From: JAYQKL01 sp049889415
GTDB lineage: Bacteria; Pseudomonadota; Alphaproteobacteria; RS24
DNA: 64,000 nucleotides
Assembly: GCA_049889415.1 (NCBI GenBank)
Contig: JBMHDL010000002.1
Span: 8,965 to 72,964, forward strand
Direction of reading: 5' to 3'
Position 1 is the stretch's first letter. Each line of letters starts with the position of its first letter. Made by a program: the position numbers and the translations under genes. Shown piece by piece: positions 17,263 through 25,762 of this stretch. The notes below the pieces were generated by a model. The model was not told the origin of the DNA. It did no database searches and saw nothing but the letters and a program-made list of their open reading frames with translations.

Positions 17263-18081
17263 CTATTTATTCGGTTCCATTGCATCCGTCAGAGAATGAT
17301 CCATCGATCTGGACGGTGTCGGCGTATCAACCTTGCCGACCACTTTGGCCGGAATGCCGACCGCGGTGGAATAGGCCGGCACATCGGTTAGGACGACGCT
17401 CCCGCCGCCGATTTTGGCACAATCGCCGATATGAATATTGCCAAGAACTTTCGCGCCGACACTGATTAAAACCCCATTGCCGATTTTCGGATGCCGGTCG
17501 CCACCCTCTTTGCCGCTGCCGCCAAGCGTCACGCCATGCAGCATCGAGACCTCATCACCGATGACGGCGGTCTCGCCAATGACAACGCCAGTCGCATGGT
17601 CAATCATGATGCCGCTGCCAATCTTGGCGGAAGGGTGAATGTCAGCGCCAAAAATCTCAGAGGCCCGGTTTTGTATCAGCATGGCCATGCCGCGCCGGGA
17701 CTGCTGCATTAATTGATGCGCCGCACGATAGGCCTGCAATGCCAGAAAACCCTTGAAAAACAGAACAGGGTCAAGATATGTCCGGCAGGCCGGGTCACGG
17801 TCATAAACCGCGATGATGTCCTCGCACATGGTCTGCGCGATGGTGTCATCCGCCGCAAAGGCTGTTGCGAGTTCCCGTTTCAAATCAGCTTCAGGCATAC
17901 CTCCCTGAGCCAGCTTTTCAGACAAATTCGCGGTGACAGCGGCAACAAGATCTGGTTGCCCAAGAATACGGGTCTCCAGAAAGTCTGACAAACTCGGGTC
18001 TTGATCGGCCATCTGGGCAGCCTCTTCACAGATGGCGGTCCAGACTTCTTCCTGCGACGGTTTTGTATTATCATCAGTCAT
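17263..18081 (-). CDS. cysE: Serine O-acetyltransferase
   Basis: A 272-residue enzyme that acetylates serine, the first committed step of cysteine synthesis. The N-terminal helical domain includes the DPVLFFKGFLALQAYRAAH block, and the C-terminal hexapeptide beta-helix includes the catalytic region GIMIDHATGVVIGETAVIGD and MLHGVTLGGSGK. The C-terminal tail ends in a hydrophilic stretch rather than the usual terminal Ile that docks CysK. First gene of an operon with DUF3126 and the gamma-carbonic anhydrase-like gene. Confidence 0.93.
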   Translation of the reverse strand: MTDDNTKPSQEEVWTAICEEAAQMADQDPSLSDFLETRILGQPDLVAAVTANLSEKLAQGGMPEADLKRELATAFAADDTIAQTMCEDIIAVYDRDPACRTYLDPVLFFKGFLALQAYRAAHQLMQQSRRGMAMLIQNRASEIFGADIHPSAKIGSGIMIDHATGVVIGETAVIGDEVSMLHGVTLGGSGKEGGDRHPKIGNGVLISVGAKVLGNIHIGDCAKIGGGSVVLTDVPAYSTAVGIPAKVVGKVDTPTPSRSMDHSLTDAMEPNK

Positions 18082-18219
18082 TCAGCTACCTTTGGTATTC
18101 ATCTAGCAGTAATGTGGTTTAAAGGCCTGTGCAAGCAAGATTTCCGTGCTTCTGGCCCGCCTTGGATTGCTTTGGAAGCGGCAAGGAGTTAGCATAGGGT
18201 AGCAAGACTGAGAGAAGAT

Positions 18220-19467
18220 ATGGGTTTACAGAGACTGAAACAGCAGGTTAGTGCGCAGATTGATGCGCTGGCACCGGAATTGGTGCGTATCAGCCATGCC
18301 ATCCATGCCAAGCCAGAACTGGCTTTTGAAGAGTTTTTTGCGCATGAAACCCTGACCCAAGCCGTCGAGGATCATGGCCTGGACGTCACCCGTCAGGCCT
18401 GCGGTCTTGACACTGCTTTCGTTAGCGCATTCGGCAGTGGAACAACGGAAATCGGCATCATTTCTGAATATGATGCCCTGCCCGCCATCGGCCATGCCTG
18501 CGGCCACAACATCATCGCGGCTGCCGGCCTCGGCGCAGCCTTGGGGTTGGCCAAGCTCGGGGCTGACCTCCCAGGCAAAGTCAGATATCTCGGTACCCCC
18601 GGCGAGGAAGGCGGTGGCGGCAAGGAATATATGGCCCAGGAAAACGCCTTTGACGGGCTTGATGCCGCCATGATGGTGCATCCGGCAGGGGCGGATTTGA
18701 TCACCATGCCTTCCCTGGCCATGACCGAAGTCAAAGTCACCTATCATGGCCGCAATGCCCATGCCGCCGTGATGCCGCATGACGGCATCAACGCCTTGGA
18801 CGCGCTGGTGACGGCCTATCAGTCTCTGGCCCAGTTGCGCCAGCACATCCGCCCGACCGAAAAAATCCACGGCATATTTACAGAGGCCGGCGACGCTCCG
18901 AATATCGTCCCGCACCGCGCTTCAGGTGTTTTTTATGTGCGTGCCGCAGACGGGGTTGCTTTGGGGGACATCAAGTCCCGCGTTCAAAATTGCCTTGAGG
19001 CAGGGGCTCTGGCATCAGGATGCCGTGCCGAAATTGTCTGGGCCAAAGTCGATTATCTGGAAATCAAAGACAATTGGGACATTGCTCAGGCCTATCGGGA
19101 CAATGCTGAAAAGTTGGGACGGACTTTTTTTCCGCTCGACAACCTCTCCGCCTCAGGGTCAACGGATATGGGCAATGTTTCACACCGCGTGCCCTCCATT
19201 CATCCGATGATCGCCTGTGCGCCGCCGGAAATTAACATTCATCATCCTGATTTTACCCGCCACGCCGCCAGTGCCGCCGGCGATCAGGCGGTGTTGGACG
19301 GTGCCAAAGCGATGGCCATGACCGCTTTGGACGTAATGCTGGATGAGGAGTTGCGTGAAAAATCCAAGGCCGCCTTCCGGCAGACCGAGACCAGCTCCCG
19401 AAAAGCCGTTTCAGGTGCCTGGCACGCGGACGGCAATCCCGAACTCGGCGGCTGCGGTTGCTGTTGA
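18220..19467 (+). CDS. M20-family amidohydrolase
   Basis: A 415-residue metallo-amidase of the M20D/AbgB-like group. Metal ligands are visible in AIGHACGHN and GTPGEEGGGGK, and the dimerisation/lid domain follows (MPHDGINALDALVTAYQ). Substrates of the family include aminoacyl-4-aminobenzoate and N-acyl amino acids; which applies is unknown. The C terminus is unusual, ending GGCGCC with three cysteines. It is divergent from cysE across a 138-base gap. Confidence 0.88.
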   Translation: MGLQRLKQQVSAQIDALAPELVRISHAIHAKPELAFEEFFAHETLTQAVEDHGLDVTRQACGLDTAFVSAFGSGTTEIGIISEYDALPAIGHACGHNIIAAAGLGAALGLAKLGADLPGKVRYLGTPGEEGGGGKEYMAQENAFDGLDAAMMVHPAGADLITMPSLAMTEVKVTYHGRNAHAAVMPHDGINALDALVTAYQSLAQLRQHIRPTEKIHGIFTEAGDAPNIVPHRASGVFYVRAADGVALGDIKSRVQNCLEAGALASGCRAEIVWAKVDYLEIKDNWDIAQAYRDNAEKLGRTFFPLDNLSASGSTDMGNVSHRVPSIHPMIACAPPEINIHHPDFTRHAASAAGDQAVLDGAKAMAMTALDVMLDEELREKSKAAFRQTETSSRKAVSGAWHADGNPELGGCGCC

Positions 19468-19470
19468 AAC

Positions 19471-19490
19471 GATTTGAGACGATTTGAGAC
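19471..19490. repeat. Tandem 10-base repeat, two copies
   Basis: GATTTGAGAC occurs twice head-to-tail directly after the M20 stop codon. It is too short to form a terminator and has no evident role. Confidence 0.6.
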
Positions 19491-19550
19491 AGGGCTTGAT
19501 TGGCGGAGAAACAAGCGATATAGCTTTGCAAGCAAGTTAAGGAGCGTTTC

Positions 19551-19784
19551 ATGGCAGACCAGGCCAAACCCAAATTCAGGAATGACCAAGGCGTGCCCAC
19601 CATCCGGATCGGGGTGAAGACCTTTGAATGCATCGGCGCCAGCAAGCCCTATGACCACCCTCATGTTTTTTTGGATATGGGCAAGGACGCAAACATTATC
19701 TGTCCTTATTGCTCGACCGTTTATGAGTTTGATGACTCATTGCAACCCGACGAGACAATACCTGCCGGATCTCTGGCTGATTAA
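19551..19784 (+). CDS. zf-CHCC zinc-finger protein
   Basis: A 77-residue protein with the CHCC zinc-finger pattern: the first Cys in FECIGAS, then His in YDHPHVF, then ICPYCSTVYEFD. It is the bacterial relative of the mitochondrial complex I accessory subunit NDUFS6, and is common in alphaproteobacteria. Its bacterial function is not established. An AGGAG-like site (aaggagcg) precedes the ATG. Confidence 0.9.
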   Translation: MADQAKPKFRNDQGVPTIRIGVKTFECIGASKPYDHPHVFLDMGKDANIICPYCSTVYEFDDSLQPDETIPAGSLAD

Positions 19785-19857
19785 GCAATAGGGATTGCGC
19801 TTTATCCCCGCTTCACCCTAAAATGCCGTTACGGGGATATGATGCGAAGGCACAAGC

Positions 19858-20856
19858 TTGGCTAGACTTAAAAAACCGCTGAAAAAATGGCTCGGCCGCA
19901 TTTTCATCACACTGATCAGTGTGTTGGTGCTGGCTTTGGTGGCCGGCCTGTTCGCCATGACCGTGTTCACTGTTCCGGACAAGCCGCGGGCGGAAATTGT
20001 CGCCAAATATACGGATGAAAAATCCATCTTCCTGACCCTAAGCGACCTGACCATTCTCCATTTGAAGGATGAAGGCCCCAAAGACGCGCCGGCATTGGTC
20101 ATGATACACGGCTCCAACGCATCTCTTCACACATGGGACGCCTGGACAGAAGAGTTGAAAGGCAAATACAGAATCATCCGGATGGACCTTCCCGGTCATG
20201 GTGTCACAGGCCCCACCTATGCCGGTGACTATACAAGCCATGCCATGGCGGCAACAATTGTCGAAACCCTCAATCATCTGAAAATCAAACGGGCTGTATT
20301 CGTCGGCAGTTCCATGGGGGGTGCTGTTGCCCTCAGAATAGCCCTGAAGCACCCCAAACGGGTCAGGGGACTGGTGCTGATTGGATCAGCCGGACTGAAA
20401 GCAGACAGCCTGGACAGCAGACCGTTTGCGTTTCGCATCGCCGGCACGCCCGGCATTTCAGGTCTAACCCGTTACATCACCCCATATTGGGCCATTGAAA
20501 GATCGGTTCTTGACGCCTACGGGACTCCGGTTGCGGTGACACCGGCACTGGTCCGGCGTTATTATGACCTTTTGCTGCATGTCGGCAACCGGGCCGCGAC
20601 GAGCCAACGCCTGCAGCAGCAGACCGCCGAAGAGCCAATGGATATATACCTTGGTGGAATCATCACACCCACTTTGCTGATTTGGGGTGAGGAGGACAGT
20701 TTTGTCCCGCTCAAATACGGACGCCGGATGAATGCATATATTCTGACATCCGAACTGATCACTTATCCGGGTGTCGGTCATCTGCCCATGGAAACTTCAC
20801 CGAAACTGTCAGCCATGCACGCCGACAAATTCATTCAGGAAGAGATTATCGAGTGA
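19858..20856 (+). CDS. Alpha/beta hydrolase, membrane anchored
   Basis: A 332-residue alpha/beta hydrolase. The N-terminal helix at about residues 14-36 would anchor it in the membrane or act as an uncleaved signal. The oxyanion/HG motif is in MIHGSNAS, the nucleophile elbow is GSSMGGAV, and the acid and base lie in GEEDSFVP and GVGHLPME. The start is a TTG at 19858, after a GAAGG sequence; no ATG precedes the anchor in frame. The substrate is unknown. It ends 6 bases from the convergent tRNA-Leu gene. Confidence 0.85.
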   Translation: MARLKKPLKKWLGRIFITLISVLVLALVAGLFAMTVFTVPDKPRAEIVAKYTDEKSIFLTLSDLTILHLKDEGPKDAPALVMIHGSNASLHTWDAWTEELKGKYRIIRMDLPGHGVTGPTYAGDYTSHAMAATIVETLNHLKIKRAVFVGSSMGGAVALRIALKHPKRVRGLVLIGSAGLKADSLDSRPFAFRIAGTPGISGLTRYITPYWAIERSVLDAYGTPVAVTPALVRRYYDLLLHVGNRAATSQRLQQQTAEEPMDIYLGGIITPTLLIWGEEDSFVPLKYGRRMNAYILTSELITYPGVGHLPMETSPKLSAMHADKFIQEEIIE

Positions 20857-20862
20857 GTATGA

Positions 20863-20949
20863 TGGTGGCCCCCGCCGGACTTGAACCGGCACTCCGCTAA
20901 CGGACGAAGATTTTAAGTCTCCTGCGTCTACCAATTCCGCCAGGGGGCC
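20863..20949 (-). tRNA. tRNA-Leu (anticodon UAA)
   Basis: An 87-base gene on the minus strand with encoded CCA (complement of 20863-20865). The acceptor stem GGCCCCC (20943-20949) pairs with GGGGGCC, the T arm reads GCCGG-TTCAAGT-CCGGC, the anticodon loop is CTTAAAA on a GGAGA/TCTTC stem, and a long variable arm is present as required for leucine. The UAA anticodon reads TTA and, by wobble, TTG codons. Confidence 0.96.
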
Positions 20950-20958
20950 AAAACCGGT

Positions 20959-20993
20959 GCATTTGCTATAGCAAATGCCGTGGTATTTCCCAA
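20959..20993 (-). promoter_or_regulatory. Probable tRNA-Leu promoter overlapped by a perfect palindrome
   Basis: On the minus strand TTGGGA (20988-20993) and TATAGC (20965-20970) are 17 bases apart, placing the start of transcription about 9 bases before the mature tRNA. The 20-base sequence 20959-20978 is a perfect inverted repeat (GCATTTGCTA and its complement) that covers the -10 box. Confidence 0.5.
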
Positions 20994-21078
20994 GCGTAAA
21001 GCCGAAAATCTCATATACAAAAAAAACATGACCGCATGCCGGTTTTATGGCGGAGGACAACACATTCGTGCTAGAAGA

Positions 21079-21915
21079 ATGTCTATGAATTATATTGACG
21101 CAAATTCAGCACCTCTGATCAATACCGGACAAATCAAGCTGCATGGTCCGGAGGGGTTTGAGGCTATGCGAGCAGTCGGGCGCATGGCTGCCGCATGCAT
21201 TGATATGCTCCACCCGCATGTGACGCCCGGCATGACGACGGCCGCTCTCGACAAGCTGGCTTATGAATTCATCCTTGACCACGGTGCCGCGCCGGCACCG
21301 CTGAATTATCGTGGCTTCAAGAAATCAATCTGCACCTCCTTGAACCATGTTGTGTGCCACGGCATACCCGGCGAGCGCGTCCTCAAGGAAGGCGACATAC
21401 TCAACATAGACGTAACCCTTTTCCATAAGGGCTGGCACGGCGACCACAGCAGGATGTTTGCGGTGGGTGAAGTGCCGGTGCGCGCCAAACGCCTAATGGA
21501 CATCACATATCAGTCCATGATGCTTGGCATTGAAGCGGTCAAGCCCGGAGCCACACTTGGTGACATCGGTCATGCCATTCAAAGCTTCGCCGAGGCGGAA
21601 CGTCTGTCCGTTGTCAGAGATTTTTGCGGGCACGGGCTGGGGCGAATCTTTCATGATGCGCCGAACATCCTCCATTACGGGCATGCCGGCCAGGGCATCA
21701 CCCTTCAGCCTGGCATGATTTTCACGATTGAGCCCATGCTCAATCTCGGCAAAGCAGGTGTCAAGATTTTGGGCGATGGTTGGACAGCGGTTACGCGCGA
21801 CAGATCTCTGTCGGCCCAATTTGAACATTCCATCGGTGTCACGGATGATGGGTATGAGATTTTCACACTCTCACCGTCCGGTCTCCACCAACCCCATCAA
21901 CACCCCCCAAATTGA
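21079..21915 (+). CDS. map: Methionine aminopeptidase, type I
   Basis: A 278-residue cobalt/iron-dependent peptidase that removes initiator methionine. The five metal ligands are visible: Asp in LNIDVT, Asp in WHGDHSRMF, His in GHGLGR, Glu in FTIEPM and Glu in AQFEHSI. The frame is open further upstream, but family similarity starts just after MSMNYID, so ATG 21079 (or 21085) is chosen. The C-terminal tail is proline/histidine rich. radC follows with its frame touching the stop codon. Confidence 0.94.
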   Translation: MSMNYIDANSAPLINTGQIKLHGPEGFEAMRAVGRMAAACIDMLHPHVTPGMTTAALDKLAYEFILDHGAAPAPLNYRGFKKSICTSLNHVVCHGIPGERVLKEGDILNIDVTLFHKGWHGDHSRMFAVGEVPVRAKRLMDITYQSMMLGIEAVKPGATLGDIGHAIQSFAEAERLSVVRDFCGHGLGRIFHDAPNILHYGHAGQGITLQPGMIFTIEPMLNLGKAGVKILGDGWTAVTRDRSLSAQFEHSIGVTDDGYEIFTLSPSGLHQPHQHPPN

Positions 21916-21923
21916 TTAAAAAT

Positions 21924-22634
21924 ATGACGCAAAAAAACAACAATAATCTCGTCATCTCAAAAAATTCCCAACATTTATACGGGCATAGACAAAGGCTGAA
22001 AACGCGTTTCATGAAGGATCCGCAGGCTCTGGCGGATTACGAATTGCTTGAGTCCATTCTGTTTCTTGCACATGCCCGCAGAGACACCAAACCGATCGCA
22101 AAGGATTTACTGAAAAGGTTTGGTGACATATCCGGTGTCCTGGGGGCACGCGGAGACCTTCTGCAAAACATAGAAGGTGTTGGGGAGCACACCGTTTATG
22201 TTCTTAAACTGATTGAGGCGCTGGCCCAACATGTCGGCAAGAGCCGGATTATGCACCGCAATGTCATCAGCTCATGGGATGATTTGCAGACCTATTGCCG
22301 CACAAAAATGACGGAAAAGGACATTGAAGAGTTCAGAGTCATCTTTCTTGACCGGCGCAATGCCGTCATCGCGGATGAATGCGTCTCGGAAGGCACGATT
22401 GACCATACGCCAGTCTATCCCCGTGAAATCGCAAGACGGGCCATTACCTTGAGTGCGTCAGCCATTGTGATTGCCCATAATCATCCCAGCGGCGATCCGA
22501 AGCCCTCGCAAGCTGACATTGATATGACCATGCATCTGAAAGACATTTGTGAAGGGCTTGGTATTGTGCTTCATAATCATCTTGTCGTCGGCCGCAAAGA
22601 GGTCGCGAGCTTCAAACTGCTGAACCTGCTTTAA
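21924..22634 (+). CDS. radC: RadC/JAB-domain protein
   Basis: A 236-residue protein with an N-terminal helix-hairpin-helix-like region (FGDISGVLGARGDLLQNIEG) and a C-terminal JAMM metalloprotease-like domain whose metal motif HNHPSGDPKPSQADID is intact. RadC was once linked to DNA repair, but its role is not established. ATG 21924 is preferred; a TTG at 21912 overlapping the map stop codon is the alternative. It is probably co-transcribed with map. Confidence 0.9.
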   Translation: MTQKNNNNLVISKNSQHLYGHRQRLKTRFMKDPQALADYELLESILFLAHARRDTKPIAKDLLKRFGDISGVLGARGDLLQNIEGVGEHTVYVLKLIEALAQHVGKSRIMHRNVISSWDDLQTYCRTKMTEKDIEEFRVIFLDRRNAVIADECVSEGTIDHTPVYPREIARRAITLSASAIVIAHNHPSGDPKPSQADIDMTMHLKDICEGLGIVLHNHLVVGRKEVASFKLLNLL

Positions 22635-22668
22635 CGGGGATAAAACAGCCCCAAACAGGCTTCCTATA

Positions 22669-22697
22669 TTGAGACTCAGGGTTTTTTCAGCTATACC
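22669..22697 (+). promoter_or_regulatory. Putative sigma-70 promoter of purB
   Basis: TTGAGA at 22669-22674 and TATACC at 22692-22697 are 17 bases apart. A start near 22704 would give a leader of only about 14 bases, carrying the GCAGGAG ribosome-binding site of purB. No room remains for a riboswitch. Confidence 0.55.
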
Positions 22698-22717
22698 TCC
22701 GCTGCAGGAGATACATA

Positions 22718-24016
22718 ATGATTCCAAGATACACCCGTGAGGAAATGGCCTCAATCTGGACCCCCGAAAGCCGTTTCGGGATTTGGCTCGACATCGAAAC
22801 ATATGCCCTTGACGCCATGGCTGAACTTGGCATCGTCCCGCAGGAAGCCGCCAAAGCTGTACGTGAACGCGGCGGCTTTGATGTTGACCGTATTGACGAA
22901 ATTGAACGCGAGGTCAAACATGACGTGATTGCGTTCCTCACCAGCCTGTCCGAACATGTCGGTCCGGAAGCGCGGTTCGTCCATCAGGGCATGACCTCGT
23001 CGGATGTGCTCGACACTTGCCTGAATGTGCAGCTTGTCCGCGCCGCAGATCTGCTTTTGGAGGACATGGAGGCCCTGCTCGCCGCCATCAAAAAACGCGC
23101 CTATGAGCACAAGGACACGGTCACCATCGGACGCAGCCACGGTATCCATGCCGAACCGACGACTTTCGGTCTGAAACTCGCCCAGGCTTATGCAGAGTTT
23201 GACCGCAACTACCAGAGGCTTAAGGATGCCCGACAGGAAATCGCAACCTGCGCCATTTCCGGGGCCGTCGGCACATTCGCCAACATTGACCCGTCCATTG
23301 AAGCCTATGTCGCAGACAAAATGGGGCTTGAAGTTGAGCCGGTTTCAACTCAGGTCATCCCGCGGGACCGGCACGCTATGTTTTTTGCCGTACTCGGCGT
23401 GATTGCCTCATCAATTGAACGTGTCGCCGTCGAAATCCGTCATTTACAGCGCACGGAAGTTCTTGAGGCCGAGGAATATTTCTCGGAAGGGCAGAAAGGC
23501 TCATCGGCCATGCCGCACAAGCGCAACCCGGTCCTGACGGAAAACCTGACCGGTCTTGCCCGGCTGGTGCGCGGCATGGTGACGCCGGCCATGGAAAATG
23601 TCGCCTTATGGCACGAACGTGACATTTCGCACAGTTCCGTGGAGCGTATGATCGGTCCGGATGCCACAGTGACGCTTGATTTCGCCCTGGTTCGACTGAC
23701 CGGCGTGATTGACAAGCTGCTGATTTACCCGGAGCGGATGCAGGCCAATATGGACAGTCTGGGCGGTCTGATCCACTCACAGCGCGTCCTGCTGGCTTTG
23801 ACCCAGGCCGGTGTCAGTCGGGAAGACGCCTATCGCCTCGTGCAACGCAATGCCATGCCTGTCTGGAGGGGCGAAGGGGTTTTTCTGGATTTACTGAAAG
23901 CTGATGAGGAAGTTCGCGCGGCCCTGTCCGAGGAGGAGCTGGAAAACCTGTTCGATCTCGGCTACCACCTCAAACATGTCGATACGATTTTCGACCGGGT
24001 TTTTAAAAACGCCTGA
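22718..24016 (+). CDS. purB: Adenylosuccinate lyase
   Basis: A 432-residue enzyme of the fumarase/aspartase superfamily that acts twice in purine synthesis (SAICAR to AICAR, and adenylosuccinate to AMP). The signature SSAMPHKRNP and the catalytic-His segment GRSHGIHAEPTTFG are intact. It opens a plus-strand run of purine genes (purB, purC, purS, purQ, purL). Confidence 0.97.
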   Translation: MIPRYTREEMASIWTPESRFGIWLDIETYALDAMAELGIVPQEAAKAVRERGGFDVDRIDEIEREVKHDVIAFLTSLSEHVGPEARFVHQGMTSSDVLDTCLNVQLVRAADLLLEDMEALLAAIKKRAYEHKDTVTIGRSHGIHAEPTTFGLKLAQAYAEFDRNYQRLKDARQEIATCAISGAVGTFANIDPSIEAYVADKMGLEVEPVSTQVIPRDRHAMFFAVLGVIASSIERVAVEIRHLQRTEVLEAEEYFSEGQKGSSAMPHKRNPVLTENLTGLARLVRGMVTPAMENVALWHERDISHSSVERMIGPDATVTLDFALVRLTGVIDKLLIYPERMQANMDSLGGLIHSQRVLLALTQAGVSREDAYRLVQRNAMPVWRGEGVFLDLLKADEEVRAALSEEELENLFDLGYHLKHVDTIFDRVFKNA

Positions 24017-24077
24017 AGTGTTGCTGGTTTTGAGCGTGCGAGTCACCCTATTGTGGTCATGAGTTAAGGAGAGCGTC

Positions 24078-24815
24078 ATGCCCTCACGGAAAAAAATATA
24101 TGAAGGCAAAGCCAAAACCCTCTTTGAGGGTCCTGAAGCCGGTCTGCTTATCCAGTTTTTCAAGGATGACGCCACGGCCTTCAACGCCGAAAAACATGAC
24201 ATTATTTCCGGCAAAGGCGTGCTCAACCAGCGCATCTCCGAATATATTTTCACGCAATTGGAGCAACGGGGCATTCCGACCCATTTTGTCAAGACCCTGA
24301 ATGAACGCGAGCAGTTGATCAAGGAAGTCGAGATCATCCCGATTGAAGTGGTTCTGCGCAATATTGCCGCCGGGTCCATATCCAAACGCCTTGGCCTGCC
24401 CGAAGGAAACCCCCTTCCCCGAACCATTGTTGAATTTTATTACAAGGATGACAACCTCGGCGATCCGATGATTGCGCCTGACCACATTACGGCTTTCGGC
24501 TGGGCAAGTGAGGCTGAACTCCAGCACGTGACTGAACTGGGCTTGCGTATCAATGATTTCCTGACAGAGCTGTTTCTGGGCTGCAACATCAAGCTTGTGG
24601 ACTTTAAACTTGAGTTCGGACGCCGGCGCACCGACACCGGACAGGAAATCATCCTTGCGGATGAGATCAGTCCGGATAATTGCCGGCTGTGGGACCGTGA
24701 AACGGACGAAAAACTCGACAAGGACAGATTTCGCCGCGATCTGGGCGGCATGGTTGACGCATATCAGGAAGTTGCAAGACGGCTTGGTCTGATCCATGGC
24801 ACACAGGACGTATAG
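24078..24815 (+). CDS. purC: Phosphoribosylaminoimidazole-succinocarboxamide synthase
   Basis: A 245-residue SAICAR synthetase. Family blocks include IYEGKAKTL, the VLRNIAAGSISKRLG segment and LVDFKLEFG, LADEISPDNCRLWD. It uses ATP to join aspartate to CAIR. It follows purB after 61 bases with a strong AAGGAGAG site, and precedes purS by 27 bases. Confidence 0.97.
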   Translation: MPSRKKIYEGKAKTLFEGPEAGLLIQFFKDDATAFNAEKHDIISGKGVLNQRISEYIFTQLEQRGIPTHFVKTLNEREQLIKEVEIIPIEVVLRNIAAGSISKRLGLPEGNPLPRTIVEFYYKDDNLGDPMIAPDHITAFGWASEAELQHVTELGLRINDFLTELFLGCNIKLVDFKLEFGRRRTDTGQEIILADEISPDNCRLWDRETDEKLDKDRFRRDLGGMVDAYQEVARRLGLIHGTQDV

Positions 24816-24822
24816 GCCTATA
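24811..24822. repeat. 12-base palindrome over the purC stop codon
   Basis: TATAGGCCTATA is a perfect inverted repeat that includes the TAG stop of purC (24813-24815). It is short, and the pyrimidine-rich tail of a terminator is missing. Possibly chance. Confidence 0.45.
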
Positions 24823-24842
24823 GGTTTGAAAAGGGTAAAGAC

Positions 24843-25088
24843 ATGAAGGCTACCATCAAAATCACACTCAAAAACGGTGTCCTCGACCCGCAGGGCAAGG
24901 CCATTGAAAACGCTCTGACGCAACTGAATTTTGCCGGGGTGGATCAGGTCCGCCAAGGCAAGCTCATTGAGATCGAACTGACCGAAAGCGATGCGGACAA
25001 GGCCAAAAGCCAGCTGACTGACATGTGCGAAAAGCTGCTGGCCAACACCGTCATTGAAAATTACGACATCGATATCGAAACGGCGTAA
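24843..25088 (+). CDS. purS: Phosphoribosylformylglycinamidine synthase subunit PurS
   Basis: An 81-residue protein that bridges PurL and PurQ in the three-part FGAM synthase. Recognised by LKNGVLDPQGKAIENAL near the N terminus and the LLANTVIENYDI C-terminal part. Its presence agrees with the short PurL and separate PurQ that follow. Six bases separate it from purQ. Confidence 0.96.
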   Translation: MKATIKITLKNGVLDPQGKAIENALTQLNFAGVDQVRQGKLIEIELTESDADKAKSQLTDMCEKLLANTVIENYDIDIETA

Positions 25089-25093
25089 CCATC

Positions 25094-25762
25094 ATGAAAA
25101 CGGCAGTTATTGTATTTCCGGGCTCCAACTGCGACCGCGATGTCGCCGTCTGTTTGGAGGCCGCCTCTGGCCAGAAGCCTCATATGGTCTGGCATGGTGA
25201 CGCAGATTTGCCGGAGGTGGATGCCATCGTCCTGCCCGGCGGATTTTCATACGGGGATTATTTGCGCTGCGGCTCCATGGCCGCCAACAGCCCGGTCATG
25301 GCCCATGTCATAGAACGCGCTAAGAAAGGCGTGCCGGTCATCGGCATCTGCAACGGGTTTCAGGTTCTGACCGAATGTGGCCTTTTGCCTGGTGTTTTGA
25401 TTCGCAATAAAGGGCTGAATTTCGTCTGCCGCGACACGCGGTTGATTGTTGAACGGGCAGCCGCACCCTTTACCCACAAATATGGACAGGGGGATGAAGT
25501 GGTCATTCCGGTTGCACATAATGAAGGCAATTATTTCGCTGATGACGAGACCCTGAAGCGGCTGGAGGGGGACGGACGCATCGCCTTCCGCTATGCACCG
25601 GGCGACAACCCGAACGGCGCGAGCATGGATATTGCCGGCATTGTCAATGAGACCGGCAATGTGCTCGGCATGATGCCTCACCCCGAACGCTATGCGGAAC
25701 AGGCCCTGGGAGGCACGGACGGCAAAGCCATTTTTGACAGTCTTGTGGAGTTTGTGTCATGA
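25094..25762 (+). CDS. purQ: Phosphoribosylformylglycinamidine synthase subunit PurQ
   Basis: A 222-residue class I glutamine amidotransferase that supplies ammonia to PurL. The nucleophile Cys86 is in GICNGFQ and the His/Glu pair is in MMPHPERYAEQ. The N-terminal VIVFPGSNCDRD is family-specific. The 3' end overlaps purL by 4 bases. Confidence 0.97.
   Translation: MKTAVIVFPGSNCDRDVAVCLEAASGQKPHMVWHGDADLPEVDAIVLPGGFSYGDYLRCGSMAANSPVMAHVIERAKKGVPVIGICNGFQVLTECGLLPGVLIRNKGLNFVCRDTRLIVERAAAPFTHKYGQGDEVVIPVAHNEGNYFADDETLKRLEGDGRIAFRYAPGDNPNGASMDIAGIVNETGNVLGMMPHPERYAEQALGGTDGKAIFDSLVEFVS

Noticed and set aside
24084..24956. Long open frame on the minus strand opposite purC (290 codons)
   Set aside because: It mirrors purC and runs into purS; no ribosome-binding site and no family features.
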